Below, in pieces: positions 1-10,650 of a stretch of 64,000 nucleotides of DNA. Position 1 is the stretch's first letter, and the number at the start of each line of letters is the position of its first letter. A program made the position numbers and the translations under genes. The notes beneath the pieces were generated by a model. That model saw only the letters and a list, made by a program, of their open reading frames with translations, made no database searches and was not told the origin of the DNA. The stretch spans positions 6,992,501-7,056,500 of the forward strand of contig CAHIKZ030000058.1 of the NCBI GenBank assembly GCA_903632075.3, read 5' to 3'. The stretch comes from Acanthosepion pharaonis (taxonomy: Eukaryota > Mollusca > Cephalopoda > Sepiida > Sepiidae).

Positions 1-240
1 GGACCTACATTACTTAAAAGTTCACATCTCTTTTCTTTGCGTCTAACGATATTTTCCTTTTTCTTAATACTTTGCTTAGCTTTTTGAAGGTAACTTCCCC
101 TATCCGAATGCATCTTCAAATTGTTGTAGTTGCTTGATTTTGGTATCTACAATTTGTAATTTGCGTGTTGGACCGTTCCTTTTACTGACAACCATACACT
201 TTGTATTCTTGCAATTTATGTTTAGCACTTTCATGATGCT
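1..240 (-). mobile_element. RTE-like LINE fragment, C-terminal RT region
   Basis: Read on the minus strand, fragments of the post-RT region of an RTE-type non-LTR retrotransposon are visible: VDTKIKQLQQF, then a shifted frame with FKKLSKVLRKRKISLDAKK. The same segment recurs at 50,060-49,930 and about 1,640-1,790. Several frame breaks make it a dead fragment, cut by the window edge. The RTE assignment rests on the recurring KYLGSVxTEDG, RKRQLKFLGH and ENLILTGRIEGKR blocks seen in the better copies. Confidence 0.65.
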
Positions 241-1278
<1,038 letters not shown>

Positions 1279-1439
1279 TAGTGAATGGTGGCAATTTATC
1301 CCAAGACTTACCAATGAAAAACTGTAGTTGTTAGATATTCATGGTAGTGGGCGATTAAAGAAAAAAAACTATTTAAGAATCTAATGCAAGCATGCATAAG
1401 TTGTCTTTTATCATGACTTCAAATATACTGTCATCTGCC

Positions 1440-1597
1440 TTCACTGTCCTCTAAAATGCAGGCAAATACACATACAAATATCGAACCATCAAACTCCTTA
1501 GTGTCATCAGCAGACCTTTTGAGTCTGTCAGCACTAAGAAGGTTATCAATCACCTCAACAAAAGCCTCTTGAGGGAAAGGCCGTATGGGTTTAGCTC
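1440..1597 (+). mobile_element. Jockey-like LINE reverse transcriptase, 5' part of a split copy
   Basis: An open frame reads YRTIKLLSVISRPFES, then KKVINHLNKSLLRERPYGF. This is the RT fingers region of Jockey-type elements (consensus of the type RPISLLSVISK ... ERQYGFR). It stops abruptly after PYGFSS at about 1597. The next expected residues (ADVLT...) occur only at 2238, after an intervening RTE-like tail. Degenerate and without its own start. Confidence 0.72.
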
Positions 1598-2236
1598 TTA
1601 CGCGATCTGAAGGTCGGGAACACTAGAATCAAGCAGACGCGGAAGTTTAAATACCTGGGAAGTGTCTTGACAGAGGACGGTAAGTGCGACACTGAGATCG
1701 CTAGACGTAATGGGATGGCCAAGGACACATTCCAAAAGCTGGGCAGTGTACTGCGAGACAGGAGGATATCTTTGGTAACAAAGAAAAAAATACTGAACTG
1801 TTCCGTGACACCTGTCCTTTTTTTACAGCAGCGAATGTTGGACGATTTCCTCAAGGATGAAGAAGAGACTCGAGATGTGATTCTACAGGAGGATGATAAG
1901 GATATCATGGACCGAGCATCTGAGCAACGATGAGATCTTAGAGAGGGTGCTAAAAAGGAGGAGGCTTATACTTAATATCAGGAAGTGGCAGATGAAGTTT
2001 CTGTGATACATAATGAGGAAGGAGCGCCTGGAGAATCTGATACTCACGGGTCGAATAGAGGGAAAGAGAGAAAAGGGAAAACAGCGCGTGACATACTTAG
2101 CGGGCTTAAGCAAGTGAATGACAGAACGTGGTATGGGAGAAGAAGCAGAGGGATGGAACTTGTTGAGAGCTGCAAAAGAAAAAGGGGGGGGGAGGTGGAG
2201 AGCAAAGGACATGGCTCATAAAAAGAAAGAAGTCTC
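1598..2236 (+). mobile_element. RTE-like LINE 3' fragment nested in the Jockey RT
   Basis: One frame (about 1648-1933) carries RKFKYLGSVLTEDGKCDTEI and VTKKKILNCSV. After a frameshift near 1900 a second frame carries SWTEHLSNDEILERV, LILNIRK and ENLILTGRIEGKREKGKQR, ending near WRAKDMAHKK. These are the thumb and C-terminal blocks of RTE-type elements, including the typical tail that ends shortly after a WRAM-like motif. It is 5' truncated, as LINE insertions usually are, and lies exactly between two contiguous parts of a Jockey RT. Confidence 0.78.
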
Positions 2237-2530
2237 ACTGCTGATGTCCTGACATTACGCACAGAATCGATGAGGGACTCGATTAGAAATTCCTCGCGAG
2301 AGAGATCGCTTAGTCCTCCCGTTGGTCTTTGACAACGTATGACATAGGGGTTTGCTATTCAAACTCTTCAGCCATAGAATTGCTGGAACGGCCCCACAAT
2401 AATCAAGTTTCTCCTATCAGGTTTGGTCATTGAAGATCGTCTTCGATGACAAAGCTTCTGAAGTCAACGCGATCAATGCAGGTGTCCCCAATGCTCACCC
2501 ATCGGCCCGACTCACTTATACTAACGACCC
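2237..2530 (+). mobile_element. Jockey-like LINE reverse transcriptase, 3' part of the split copy
   Basis: Resumes with ADVLT (2238-2252), directly continuing the PYGFSS end at 1597. After frameshifts it shows LKIVFDDKASEVNAINAGVP (about 2432-2492), matching the Jockey RT palm segment before the catalytic YADD box, and a broken INDLPD-like end. The catalytic box itself is missing: the sequence passes into a minisatellite at about 2525. Confidence 0.68.
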
Positions 2531-2645
2531 ACATAAGAACATATTAAACATCTACCTTAGAACACATTTACGATTTCATTAGAATATATTAACCATCTGC
2601 ATAAGAACATATTAACGATCCAACTTGAAATATATTAACGACTAG
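2525..2645. repeat. ~23 bp minisatellite, short left block
   Basis: About five units of the type AACATATTAACGATCTACCTTAG. The same unit fills 3455-4485, so this is the left end of one array separated from the rest by an insertion. Confidence 0.85.
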
Positions 2646-3373
2646 CAGCATAGCCCGGCGTTGCCCGTGCTTGATTCAAAAATCGTTCGACTCATACAGC
2701 AATCGCTATCATTTGACTTAAAATATTTTTGCCCTTCCTTGCTATTAAAGGAGTGCCATTTGCCGTGATGATATTGCTACATGCCTTACTTCTTGCCTAT
2801 CTCACACTGCGAATTTTTTCTAAGCTCTATACTAAACATTAAATCTGTTGCGAAAAAAGAACTAAACAAAATGAACACAAAACGATCAGCTTTAAAAAAG
2901 GACTCGTAACTGGAAAAACCGAATGAAAAAAGAATGTTAACAACAAATTATTTCACACCCAACCCAGTTCTGCGGAATCAGAATCAATGTTGAGTTTAAG
3001 CAAGCGAATGAGCCAATTGGAGTAAAGTGCCATGCAGATTTAAATTTTTCCCACTTGTGACGAATGCAGCTATCGATTTTTTTTTTGCATGCTAGCATGC
3101 TAGTTAACATTCGTGTCAGTTAGGTGTTGGCTCTCACGCTGGCCAATAGAATCTTCTTGCCTTTTCGTGGCAGCCAGCTATAGGCTCTCTCTCTGGCCAG
3201 TACAAAATGGCCGCAAACTACATGAAACTGCCGTAGAAGCATGAAAAAATCGATTATTTCCACTATCGATGGGAGTTGGGAAATGCAAAGTCGGTCTTGG
3301 CCTTCCCGCTAACTTGGAGCATGTGCATGTAAATTTTGGTGCAAATCCGTCGAAAATTGCGGCCGTGCATTCG

Positions 3374-3435
<62 letters not shown>

Positions 3436-3465
3436 CCTGCCTTTTATAGATAGAGATCTACATTA
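2646..3465. mobile_element. unclassified interspersed element interrupting the minisatellite
   Basis: Array units stop at a junction that begins TAGCCCGGCGTTGCCCGTG and resume after a (CA)n tract followed by TTTTATAGATAGAG. A CCCGGCGTTGCCCG-type edge and a CA-repeat/TTTATA-type edge are features I associate with widespread repeats in invertebrates, but I cannot name the family. No coding frame is recognisable. A similar TTTTATATATAGATT edge occurs near 32,395. Confidence 0.6.
3376..3434. repeat. (CA)n microsatellite
   Basis: About 29 uninterrupted CA units at the right edge of the inserted element. Confidence 0.97.
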
Positions 3466-4485
3466 AAAACATTAACCATCTACATCAGAACGTAAAAACG
3501 AGAGAACTTAGAACATATTAACGATCTATCTTAGAAGATATTAACAACAGACGTAGATATTAACGACCTGCCTTAGAACATATTAGCGATCTCCGTTAGA
3601 ACATATTAACGGTCTACAGCAGAAAATATTAACGATCTATCTTAGATCGTATTAATTATCTACTACATAGAACGTATTAACGATTGAACTTAGAACATAT
3701 TAACTTACTACGCTAGAAAATATTAACGATCTACCTTAGATCGTAATAACTATCTACTTTAGAAGATAATAACGATCGAGCTTTAGGCTATATTAACGAT
3801 ATATTGTAGAGCGTATTGACGATCTGACGTAGAATATCTTAACGATGTACCTTAGAACATTTTAACGAACTGCCTTAGAACATATTAACGATCAAAGTTA
3901 GAACATATTACCGATCGAACTCAGAACGTATTAAGGATCTATTTTAGAACATATGAACGATCTACCTTAGAACGTATTAACGATCGAGTTTAGAACAAAT
4001 TAACGATCTTAGAAAGTATTAACGATTTACCTTAAAAAGTATTACCCCTCTAACTTAAAACATATTGACGAAATTACTTAGAACGTGTTAACGATCTACC
4101 TTAGTGAATATTAATGATACAACTTAGAAGATATTAACAATTGATTTAAAAAAATATTAACGATTTACCTTAGAAAATATTAACGATCTACCTTAGAAAA
4201 TATTAACGATAGACCTTAGATCGAGTTAACGATCTACTTTAGAACATACTAACGCTCTATCTTAGAACGTATTAACTATCTACCTTAGGACATTTTAACG
4301 ATCTGCCTTAGAATATATTAATGATCTACCTTAGAATTTATTTCCCATTTACCTTAGAAAGTATTAACGATCTACTTGAGAAAATGTTAACGATGCACTT
4401 TAGAACGTATTGACGACCTTCCTTGGAACATATTAACGCTCGACCTTAGAATATATTAACGTTCTTCTTCAGAACATACTCGGAT
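3455..4485. repeat. ~23 bp minisatellite, about 1 kb
   Basis: Roughly 40-45 diverged units related to AACATATTAACGATCTACCTTAG. The unit contains TTAACGATC and mutates mainly in the spacer. No open frame runs through it. It is the longest minisatellite in the window. Confidence 0.92.
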
Positions 4486-4559
4486 CGTTAGTAAAAAATC
4501 TATGCATTTAAGGAATGCAACCATAAAAATCTAGATGACCAGAGTTTTGTTGCTGATCT

Positions 4560-5005
4560 CTCCGCTTACCTATCACTAATATCTTTTTGTATATCTTAGG
4601 AAAGATATGACATGAGTTTTTCTCATTTCACCTAATCCTTGTTGTGACAACCATTTACATAAGCTCTGCTGCTTCTTCTTCTTCTTCTTCTTCTTCTTCT
4701 TCTTCTTCTTCTTCTTCTTCGTCAACATGCTGTGCCCACAATTTTCCACAATCTCCTCCCCTTTGTAGTGCTTAGTAATGTTTTTGTTTTCCTCTCTCTC
4801 CTGCCAAATATTTGCACAAGTTCATTTGTTAGGTTATACATTTTTCATCTGTCTCTCTTGCCTTCAGTGTGTTCTGTGAGTGTCAATCCCTCTAAGCCCT
4901 CTTTCCTCATCATTTCAACTATTTTTCTGATGCAATTTGATGCTAAACTGTCCATTTTGTTTCGATTTTCTCTAAATCTTCGACGTTCTTGAATTCAGAT
5001 GTCTA
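4560..5005 (-). mobile_element. RTE-like LINE 3' fragment
   Basis: On the minus strand: MRKEGLEGLTLTEHTEGKRDR, then NLTNELVQ, then after a trinucleotide run a degenerate LCKWLSQQGLGEM. This matches the ENLILTGRIEGKR to LCKWMAEQGLGE tail of the other RTE copies. Stops and frameshifts throughout. Confidence 0.68.
4669..4720. repeat. (CTT)n trinucleotide microsatellite
   Basis: About 17 CTT/AAG units, expanded inside the RTE-like fragment; on the minus strand they would read as poly-lysine or poly-glutamate. Confidence 0.95.
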
Positions 5006-5807
5006 TCCTATTATAAGAAAATAAGTAAAATTAGAATATGAATATAAAATAAAACTTGTACATTAAAAAAACGAACACGTATTTTATTGATATACATAGA
5101 TACAGATATGTATTTTTTGCGGGCATGCATGTGCATAGCCTGATATCGATATTTGTTAGTATGTTTGTGCAAATATGGGTGTATGTGTATGTGTCACAAT
5201 GTATCAATTGTACGTCCTTGTAATTTTGTATCATGTTAATTTTCCCTATCATATCCATGGCTAAAACATATTTAGATAAAACATAGAATTGGCAAGTCAA
5301 ATACAGATATCGACAGCTGCGTGAATGAGGCAAATAATGAGATACATTTAAATTATTTTCTTCTCATGATTGATAGGCAGGATGATTAAAAGGACCGTCG
5401 TCTAAAAACACTATCATTTAGGATACGACAAGTTTTGACTAGAAAGAAAACGAGGATATGATTAATGTCTTTAATAGTTGCACTAAAAATTAAAAAAAGC
5501 AACAAAAAATAATGGCTGTCGTACACGCATATAAATACAGTAATTGAAATAGCGCGTCAGTATTTTCTTGAAAAAGCTTAAACTTACAATATATTTTTTA
5601 TATCCGTAAAATTCTACCATCTTCTGTTGATTAAAGTTTTATTGCGAAAAGATATCTTCAAATTAACATTGCTAGTTACTGGCGCACGAGAAGAACTGGA
5701 ATTAGATTTAAATTACAAGCTTTGAAGGATATTACCTTCTAGTGGATTAAAAAAAACAAACAAAAAACCCCAAACAAGCTGTGATATCTTTAAAGTAAAG
5801 AAATTTG

Positions 5808-5811
<4 letters not shown>
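5006..5811. other. no recognisable feature
   Basis: AT-rich single-copy-looking sequence. The 100-codon frame at 5031-5333 on the minus strand has no domain or signal I recognise. Confidence 0.4.

Positions 5812-5877
<66 letters not shown>
5812..5877. repeat. (AT)n microsatellite
   Basis: About 33 pure AT units immediately 5' of a tRNA-derived SINE. Confidence 0.97.
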
Positions 5878-5881
<4 letters not shown>

Positions 5882-6180
5882 GGTGGTGTAGTGGATAGCG
5901 GCTCGGATTGATTCCAGTCGAATTCATTACATTCCTTACGTGCTCATAGCTGGGAAAAGGTATAAATCCTCGTCTTCTCCCTCCAGCTATGGGTAAATAG
6001 CAGGGCAGACTAGATTCTATAGCCTTGGATGGCAACTGTTCTAGGAGAAGGACAACGCTGAATTCCAAACCTGCGGAGGGTCGTTTGGGGCCCTGTGGCC
6101 CGTAGTGCACCAGGTCTCTGTATTCGGCACTTCGGAAAGTGTGGACGGTTCTGCACAAAACCTTCACCACTATAATCAAA
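5878..6180 (+). mobile_element. tRNA-derived SINE, family with CAGCTATGGGTAAATAG core
   Basis: Begins GGTGGTGTAGTGGATAGCGG, an A-box-like tRNA head, although the B box is damaged. Then follow the family core (ATTACATTC...ACGTGCT, CAGCTATGGGTAAATAGC) and the ATAGCCTTGGATGGCAACTG block shared with 8168-8450, 28,027-28,330 and 57,184-57,730. The 3' part differs from those copies, so this is a subfamily or a chimera. Confidence 0.72.
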
Positions 6181-6289
6181 TTTCATGTGCTGGCGTCGGG
6201 CTGTCGATTCCTAGGAACTCATCTGCTTGACCTTCATATCGTCGAGTATATATATATATGAATATAAATATATATGAAGAAATATAGTT

Positions 6290-6475
6290 TTAAGGTATGC
6301 TATATTTATGGAATAAAATGTTCTATTGAACATTAAGAGATAGAGCGTATGTAAAATAAAATATACAAGTGGGCATTGAAGTCAACATTTACTTCGGTGC
6401 TAATACTAATTGGAGTCAACACTCAGAGACGACAGACTGTTTCATGCCAAACGCAATCGTTAGGGTACATGCGTT
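6290..6475 (-). repeat. family D repeat with degenerate hammerhead-like core
   Basis: Minus-strand copy of a repeat also present at 14,430, 14,611, 27,080, 36,321 and 43,908. On the minus strand a CTAACGA (for CTGACGA, 6457-6463) and GAAAC (GAAA at 6440-6443) flank a TGC/GCA hairpin, followed by the TGTC cleavage-site block. One core substitution makes activity unlikely. Confidence 0.6.
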
Positions 6476-6533
6476 GTGTTTTTTCGACTATTTATATATA
6501 TATATATGGGTCATTGATGCATTGTGGGTAATC

Positions 6534-6534
<1 letters not shown>

Positions 6535-6593
<59 letters not shown>
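6535..6593. repeat. (AT)n microsatellite
   Basis: About 29 units; a shorter AT run is at 6491-6508. Confidence 0.97.
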
Positions 6594-6598
<5 letters not shown>

Positions 6599-6802
6599 CT
6601 TCATTTATTGGACTGTATTTAATTTTCTACAATTATAGGGGAAACTAATGCATATTTGAAATTTTGTTAGGTATTTTTAAAAAATGATTTAGTGCAGATC
6701 ACTACTGCTTATTCTAAAGGACATATTCTTCCTACTTAAAATTAATAACATTTGAATAAAGTAGTCAGAGCAAAATTCCCCCAAATTCCTAATTAATAAT
6801 AA

Positions 6803-6808
<6 letters not shown>

Positions 6809-6886
<78 letters not shown>
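6809..6886. repeat. (AT)n microsatellite
   Basis: About 39 units, abutting the left arm of an inverted repeat. Confidence 0.97.
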
Positions 6887-6890
<4 letters not shown>

Positions 6891-7065
6891 TATTTTAAAC
6901 GTTATTTTTAGTAGATACTTATATTTATTAAACGGTATATTTATTTATTTATTTTAATCTACGGGCTTGAATATTCGAGATATTTTACTAAAGAAAAATA
7001 TGAGCTCTCCGGAGTGTCTACTCAAATATGAGTAGCCACTAAAAATAACGTTTAAAGTGATTATT
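6887..7065. repeat. family H inverted repeat
   Basis: Left arm 6890-6919 (AAACGTTATTTTTAGTAGATACT) and right arm 7031-7059 are imperfect inverse complements. The same terminal block recurs at 10,447, 33,949, 34,298, 34,600, 42,565, 48,010 and 50,055. No coding content. Could be a MITE or a palindromic non-coding retroelement. Confidence 0.65.
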
Positions 7066-7214
7066 ATGCCGGATTCATAAAAAAATCATTAATTCTTTTG
7101 AAAATTACTTTTTTTTTACGTTAGAATACGAAACTCAACAGATTTGACTATTTTGAGTAATCTTTGACAAGAAGGATTTCGCTTAAATGTAGTGTTCAAA
7201 CCCTGCTTCCTCGA

Positions 7215-7300
7215 CAAATCTTCTTCGTAGCCGAGCCGGTTAAGGATCTAGCAACGGTTTTCCTCTGCCTAGATGAACACAGGTTCGAATGTTTAGACCG
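7215..7300 (+). repeat. tRNA-like sequence (Ser/Leu-type A and B boxes)
   Basis: TAGCCGAGCCGGTTAAGG resembles the A-box side of class II tRNAs and CAGGTTCGAATG a B box, about 45 bp apart. The acceptor stem does not close and the 3' end decays, so this is a tRNA pseudogene or SINE head rather than a tRNA gene. Confidence 0.45.
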
Positions 7301-7440
7301 TTAGACGAAAATAAATACATTGTTTAATAAATAAACGCAGCATCTTCTCAAGTTTAAGTATCCGGTAAAAATAGAAAGGAACTGGTTAGGTAAATAATCC
7401 AAAGCCCCTTAGTATTTTAGTTATTATTTTTAAAAAATAG

Positions 7441-7680
7441 TGCTCGATACAAAAGTAGAGCATAAATATAATTATTTATTTAAAAATATGATTCCAAATC
7501 GCGACATAAGAAGTCCCATGTTTCAAAACAAGAGCCGAAAACTTCAATATAATTATTTAAATTAAATTGAGTTAAAATAAGCTCTGTTCCATCTTCAAGC
7601 GAAATTTTTTTTGGAATAACGTGTTTCTGAAATTTACGTGTTTTAAAAATTGAAATTAAAATTTCCATGGTAACAGTTAG
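7441..7680 (+). repeat. family J repeat, single-arm copy
   Basis: Closely similar to 43,494-43,720 (shared: ACAAAAGTAGAGCATAAATA, ATGTTTCAAAACAAGAG, GCTCTGTTCCATCTTCAAGC). Here the sequence continues past the AAGCGAAATTTTTT block, whereas at 43,720 it turns back into an inverted copy. Confidence 0.7.
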
Positions 7681-8167
7681 GGCAAATTGTTTAAGTTGGG
7701 TAGGCGGGTGTTGGGTGTTAATAATAAGTATCAGTATAGAGTTACTTTCGTAGATGTCAAGTCAGGGAAAGGCGGAGGTGTCTAAATTTGAAACGGAAGA
7801 TGTATTGACCCTCGTCTAGTTTGCATGTCTATAGAGATTTATTTATTTTTTATTTTAATTTTTTTTTTTTTATGAAAGGGATTTGTGCATATAAAAAAAC
7901 TGTCGTAACGTTTGTTTTTTGACGACTTCATAAAGGGTATTTTTTTTTTAGGGAATTTAAACTATTTATTTGGGCTATGGATTATGAAGGGTGTTATATT
8001 GTATGCATGTTTTTAGTTAATTATTCAAACCATGAATCTGATGAGTGGGCTATGGATTGAACAAGTTATTATATTGTATGCTAGTTGTTGTGTTGTGTAC
8101 AACTGTTTACTATCATCTTTCGTATAATTAATCACTCAACATTTCACATATTTTATTGAGTAACGTT
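7681..8167. other. no gene; short internal duplication
   Basis: Two diverged copies of a GGGCTATGGATT ... TTATATTGTATGC block lie at about 7972-8010 and 8047-8083. Nothing else recognisable. Confidence 0.45.
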
Positions 8168-8450
8168 TTGCAATTCTAGTCGAATCCATTACATTCATTT
8201 ATATGCTAATAACCTTGGATAGGTATGAATCCTCTTCTTCTCCCCAGCTATGGGTAAATAGCAGGACAGACCGGGTTCTATAGCCTTGGATGGCAACTGG
8301 TCTACCGCAGAAAGAAATGGCAATCTACAGCGGGGCAAAAAAAAAAAAAAAAAATCTGCCTCATCAGTCATGTATCGAAAGATACATGATCGCCTAAGAG
8401 TGTATCACGCATGGCACATAATTGAGTTATTCAAATCTGAAATCACTGAG
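8168..8450 (+). mobile_element. tRNA-derived SINE, 5' truncated
   Basis: Shares the CAGCTATGGGTAAATAGC core, GGCAACTGGTCTACCGCAGA, a short internal poly(A), and a 3' end (CATGATCGCCTAAG, CACGCATGGCACATAA) with the two copies at 57 kb. The tRNA head is missing. An ATG frame at 8286-8471 is only a shadow of this repeat. Confidence 0.8.
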
Positions 8451-8610
8451 AAATATCAATTTAAAAAATAACTGCAAAAAACAAAACCAAATAAAAAAAA
8501 TATTCCAAATATCCATTAAATTTTATTTAAGCAAAAATATAACCTTTTTTGTAGTGAGTGACTCTCCAAATCACACAGGGTTTTTTTTCCAGACAGCTAA
8601 ACTGTTTTAA

Positions 8611-8890
8611 ATCATTTCACCGCTAAGACGCAAGGTGCTACTGAATTTGAGATAATATAAGAAAATAAAACATTATTAAGGAGAGAAAACAATAAAAAGA
8701 ACAGGAATTAAGAAGACTGAAGATAACAATTGATATTGCATTTAGAATTTGTGAAGATCAAAGTTGACTAGAAAATATTGTGTGTGTGTGTGAGTGTGAG
8801 AGAGAGAGAGAGAGTGAGAGGGAAAGAGTTCCACAAGAGGGAAGTGCGAGAGAAGAAACTGTTAGCATAGAACCTACGGTTACATCTATC
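8611..8890 (+). repeat. family C interspersed repeat
   Basis: Begins CATTTCACC...CTAAGACGCAAG and ends GAGTTCCACAAGAGGGAAGTGCGAGA. The same order is seen at 23,391, 26,213, 27,323 and 32,577. A (GT)n(GA)n run (8780-8826) expands inside. Non-coding; class unknown. Confidence 0.65.
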
Positions 8891-9639
8891 CATTTCAACT
8901 GTAAAATTGGGAAGACCTTGCTGCCAATCGAGTACTGCCCTTAAATTCACAAAGTCTAGTTATCGAAGAAGAAAGCTCATAAAAAGAGATTAACATGTAA
9001 TTATTTATAGAAAAGGCATAGGGAAGCTACGTTAAACCTTCTCCATTAGAGGGTTAGTGCTGCACAATTTTCTTGTGTTATTATCTCCTATTTCGCTTTC
9101 TAGTCTTTTAAGATATTATTAGTAAATATCTAAGTAAACAATTCGCAATAGGGAGTGATCCTAAGAACGAACCGTTATTAACCATCAAAGTCTTTAGAAA
9201 AACATACTTTTGTTAACTGCAATTATAGAGCTATTTTACTCGTTCGAAGTACCAAATTAAATAATAAATACGTAAATTATCGATAATTGAAGCGGTCGAG
9301 GAATGCGGAGTAATATAATTGTAAATTGAGCTCTTGAAAAACAACATGCTTTGGATATCTTGGCTGAGTTAGTGCCTTGACCTACCTATTTAAGTGCAAT
9401 GAAAAAGTGCTCTTTGAGGCGGTTGATCCTTGTTACCTAGATAAATCCCTTGGCAACTCTTCTTTAAGAATCAGTGTCAGCGAAGGACACTTCACTTACG
9501 CCCTGTCGACTATTATAATTACAAAAAAAAAAAAAAATGATTAAGTATGATGATTTTGGTTCGCATGTAAATCCCAGCTTTGGTTCAGCCAGTGATCAGT
9601 TCTTCTTCTTAACGCTCACGTTGTCTAGTGAATTCAAGC

Positions 9640-9735
9640 TGAAAATACCGGTCACCGAAGTTAAGCTGCGTCGAGCCCAGGCAGTATTTAAATGGTGGAC
9701 CGCTTTGGGAATACCGGTTAGTGTACGCAACCTCT
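9640..9735 (+). repeat. 5S rRNA-like pseudogene or 5S-derived retroposon head
   Basis: Contains TCACCGAAGTTAAGCTGCGTCGAGCCC, then GTATTTAAATGGTGGACCGCT and TGGGAATACCGG, in the order of the 5S rRNA internal promoter and 3' half. The A-box side is shortened and the 5' end decayed. 5S similarity is from knowledge of the conserved RNA; I could not align it formally. Confidence 0.68.
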
Positions 9736-10112
9736 TATAATCCAAAATATGTTTTGGCTTTAAATAACTGATAAGCCGTAAAAAAAATCAACCAATCTGA
9801 GGCAAAGACATACATGCAGTAGACAATAGACATCTATTTTATAGTTAGCACTCGACTGATCCTATAAAAGTGAATTAGAACCTCTTTACCTCGGTATTGT
9901 AATCTTGTATCGAGGGAACTAAATTTCGTAAATATCTACCGACAGAGGATATGTGACATTTCTTGTGATTTATAAAGCAATTTTAACTTTGTAAGTTTGA
10001 TTCCTACCGAATGTTTCGTTATCGGAAACATGTGCCAGACTAAACTGAGTTTATCCTCTTAAGCCTGACCCCACTGAATGCAGTGATTTTGATTAATAAA
10101 TTCGATTAAAAT

Positions 10113-10114
<2 letters not shown>
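9736..10114. other. no recognisable feature
   Basis: No gene or repeat family recognised, apart from a weak CCGAATGTTTCGTTAT similarity to the family I repeat. Confidence 0.35.

Positions 10115-10174
<60 letters not shown>
10115..10174. repeat. (AT)n microsatellite
   Basis: About 30 AT units. Confidence 0.97.
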
Positions 10175-10179
<5 letters not shown>

Positions 10180-10446
10180 GTTGTTTTTAGTGTATATCCG
10201 TATCTGAGTAGAACATACGTCCACCTTTGCATGAGGAATAACAGATTGATCCGAGGGACTTTTATCGCTCGGCCACGAAGAGCGTCACAATATAGCACAT
10301 TTCTAGTTTGACCTTAAAGCACACTGACATGTTCAGATTTTCCCGAAATACATATCGGCAGTGTTTAGTACCCGAAACGTAAACAAAGCAATTTCTAAAA
10401 GATTAATGGATTTTAATTTTTAATACGATATATTTTAACACTTCAA

Positions 10447-10650
10447 ATGTTATTTTTAGCAGATACCCGTGTTTGAGTAGACGCTCCGTTTATTTTAAAC
10501 AGTATTTATTTTGTCTACCATTCCGCGTACTCGAGAAAACTTAATAATAAAAACCTGGAAGTTTTCTCGAGTTCGCATGCCGGGAGGTCGAAAATAAATA
10601 CAGTTTAAAATAAATGGTGTGTCAATACAAACACGAGTATCGACAAAAAA
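10447..10650. repeat. family H hairpin, 84-86 bp arms
   Basis: Arms 10,459-10,542 and 10,559-10,644 are inverse complements around a 16 bp loop. The innermost CTCGAGAAAACTT and AAGTTTTCTCGAG are perfect, and the outer CGTGTTTG and TTTATTTTAAAC blocks match. The outer ends carry the family H block (TTATTTTTAGCAGATACC). Confidence 0.8.

Noticed and set aside
3455..4485. CRISPR array
   Set aside because: Unit length about 23 bp with no constant-repeat/variable-spacer pattern; contiguous diverged units in eukaryotic DNA, a minisatellite.
7215..7300. tRNA-Ser or tRNA-Leu gene
   Set aside because: A and B boxes are present, but acceptor and T stems do not close.
7972..8083. minisatellite
   Set aside because: Only two diverged copies of a 38 bp block.
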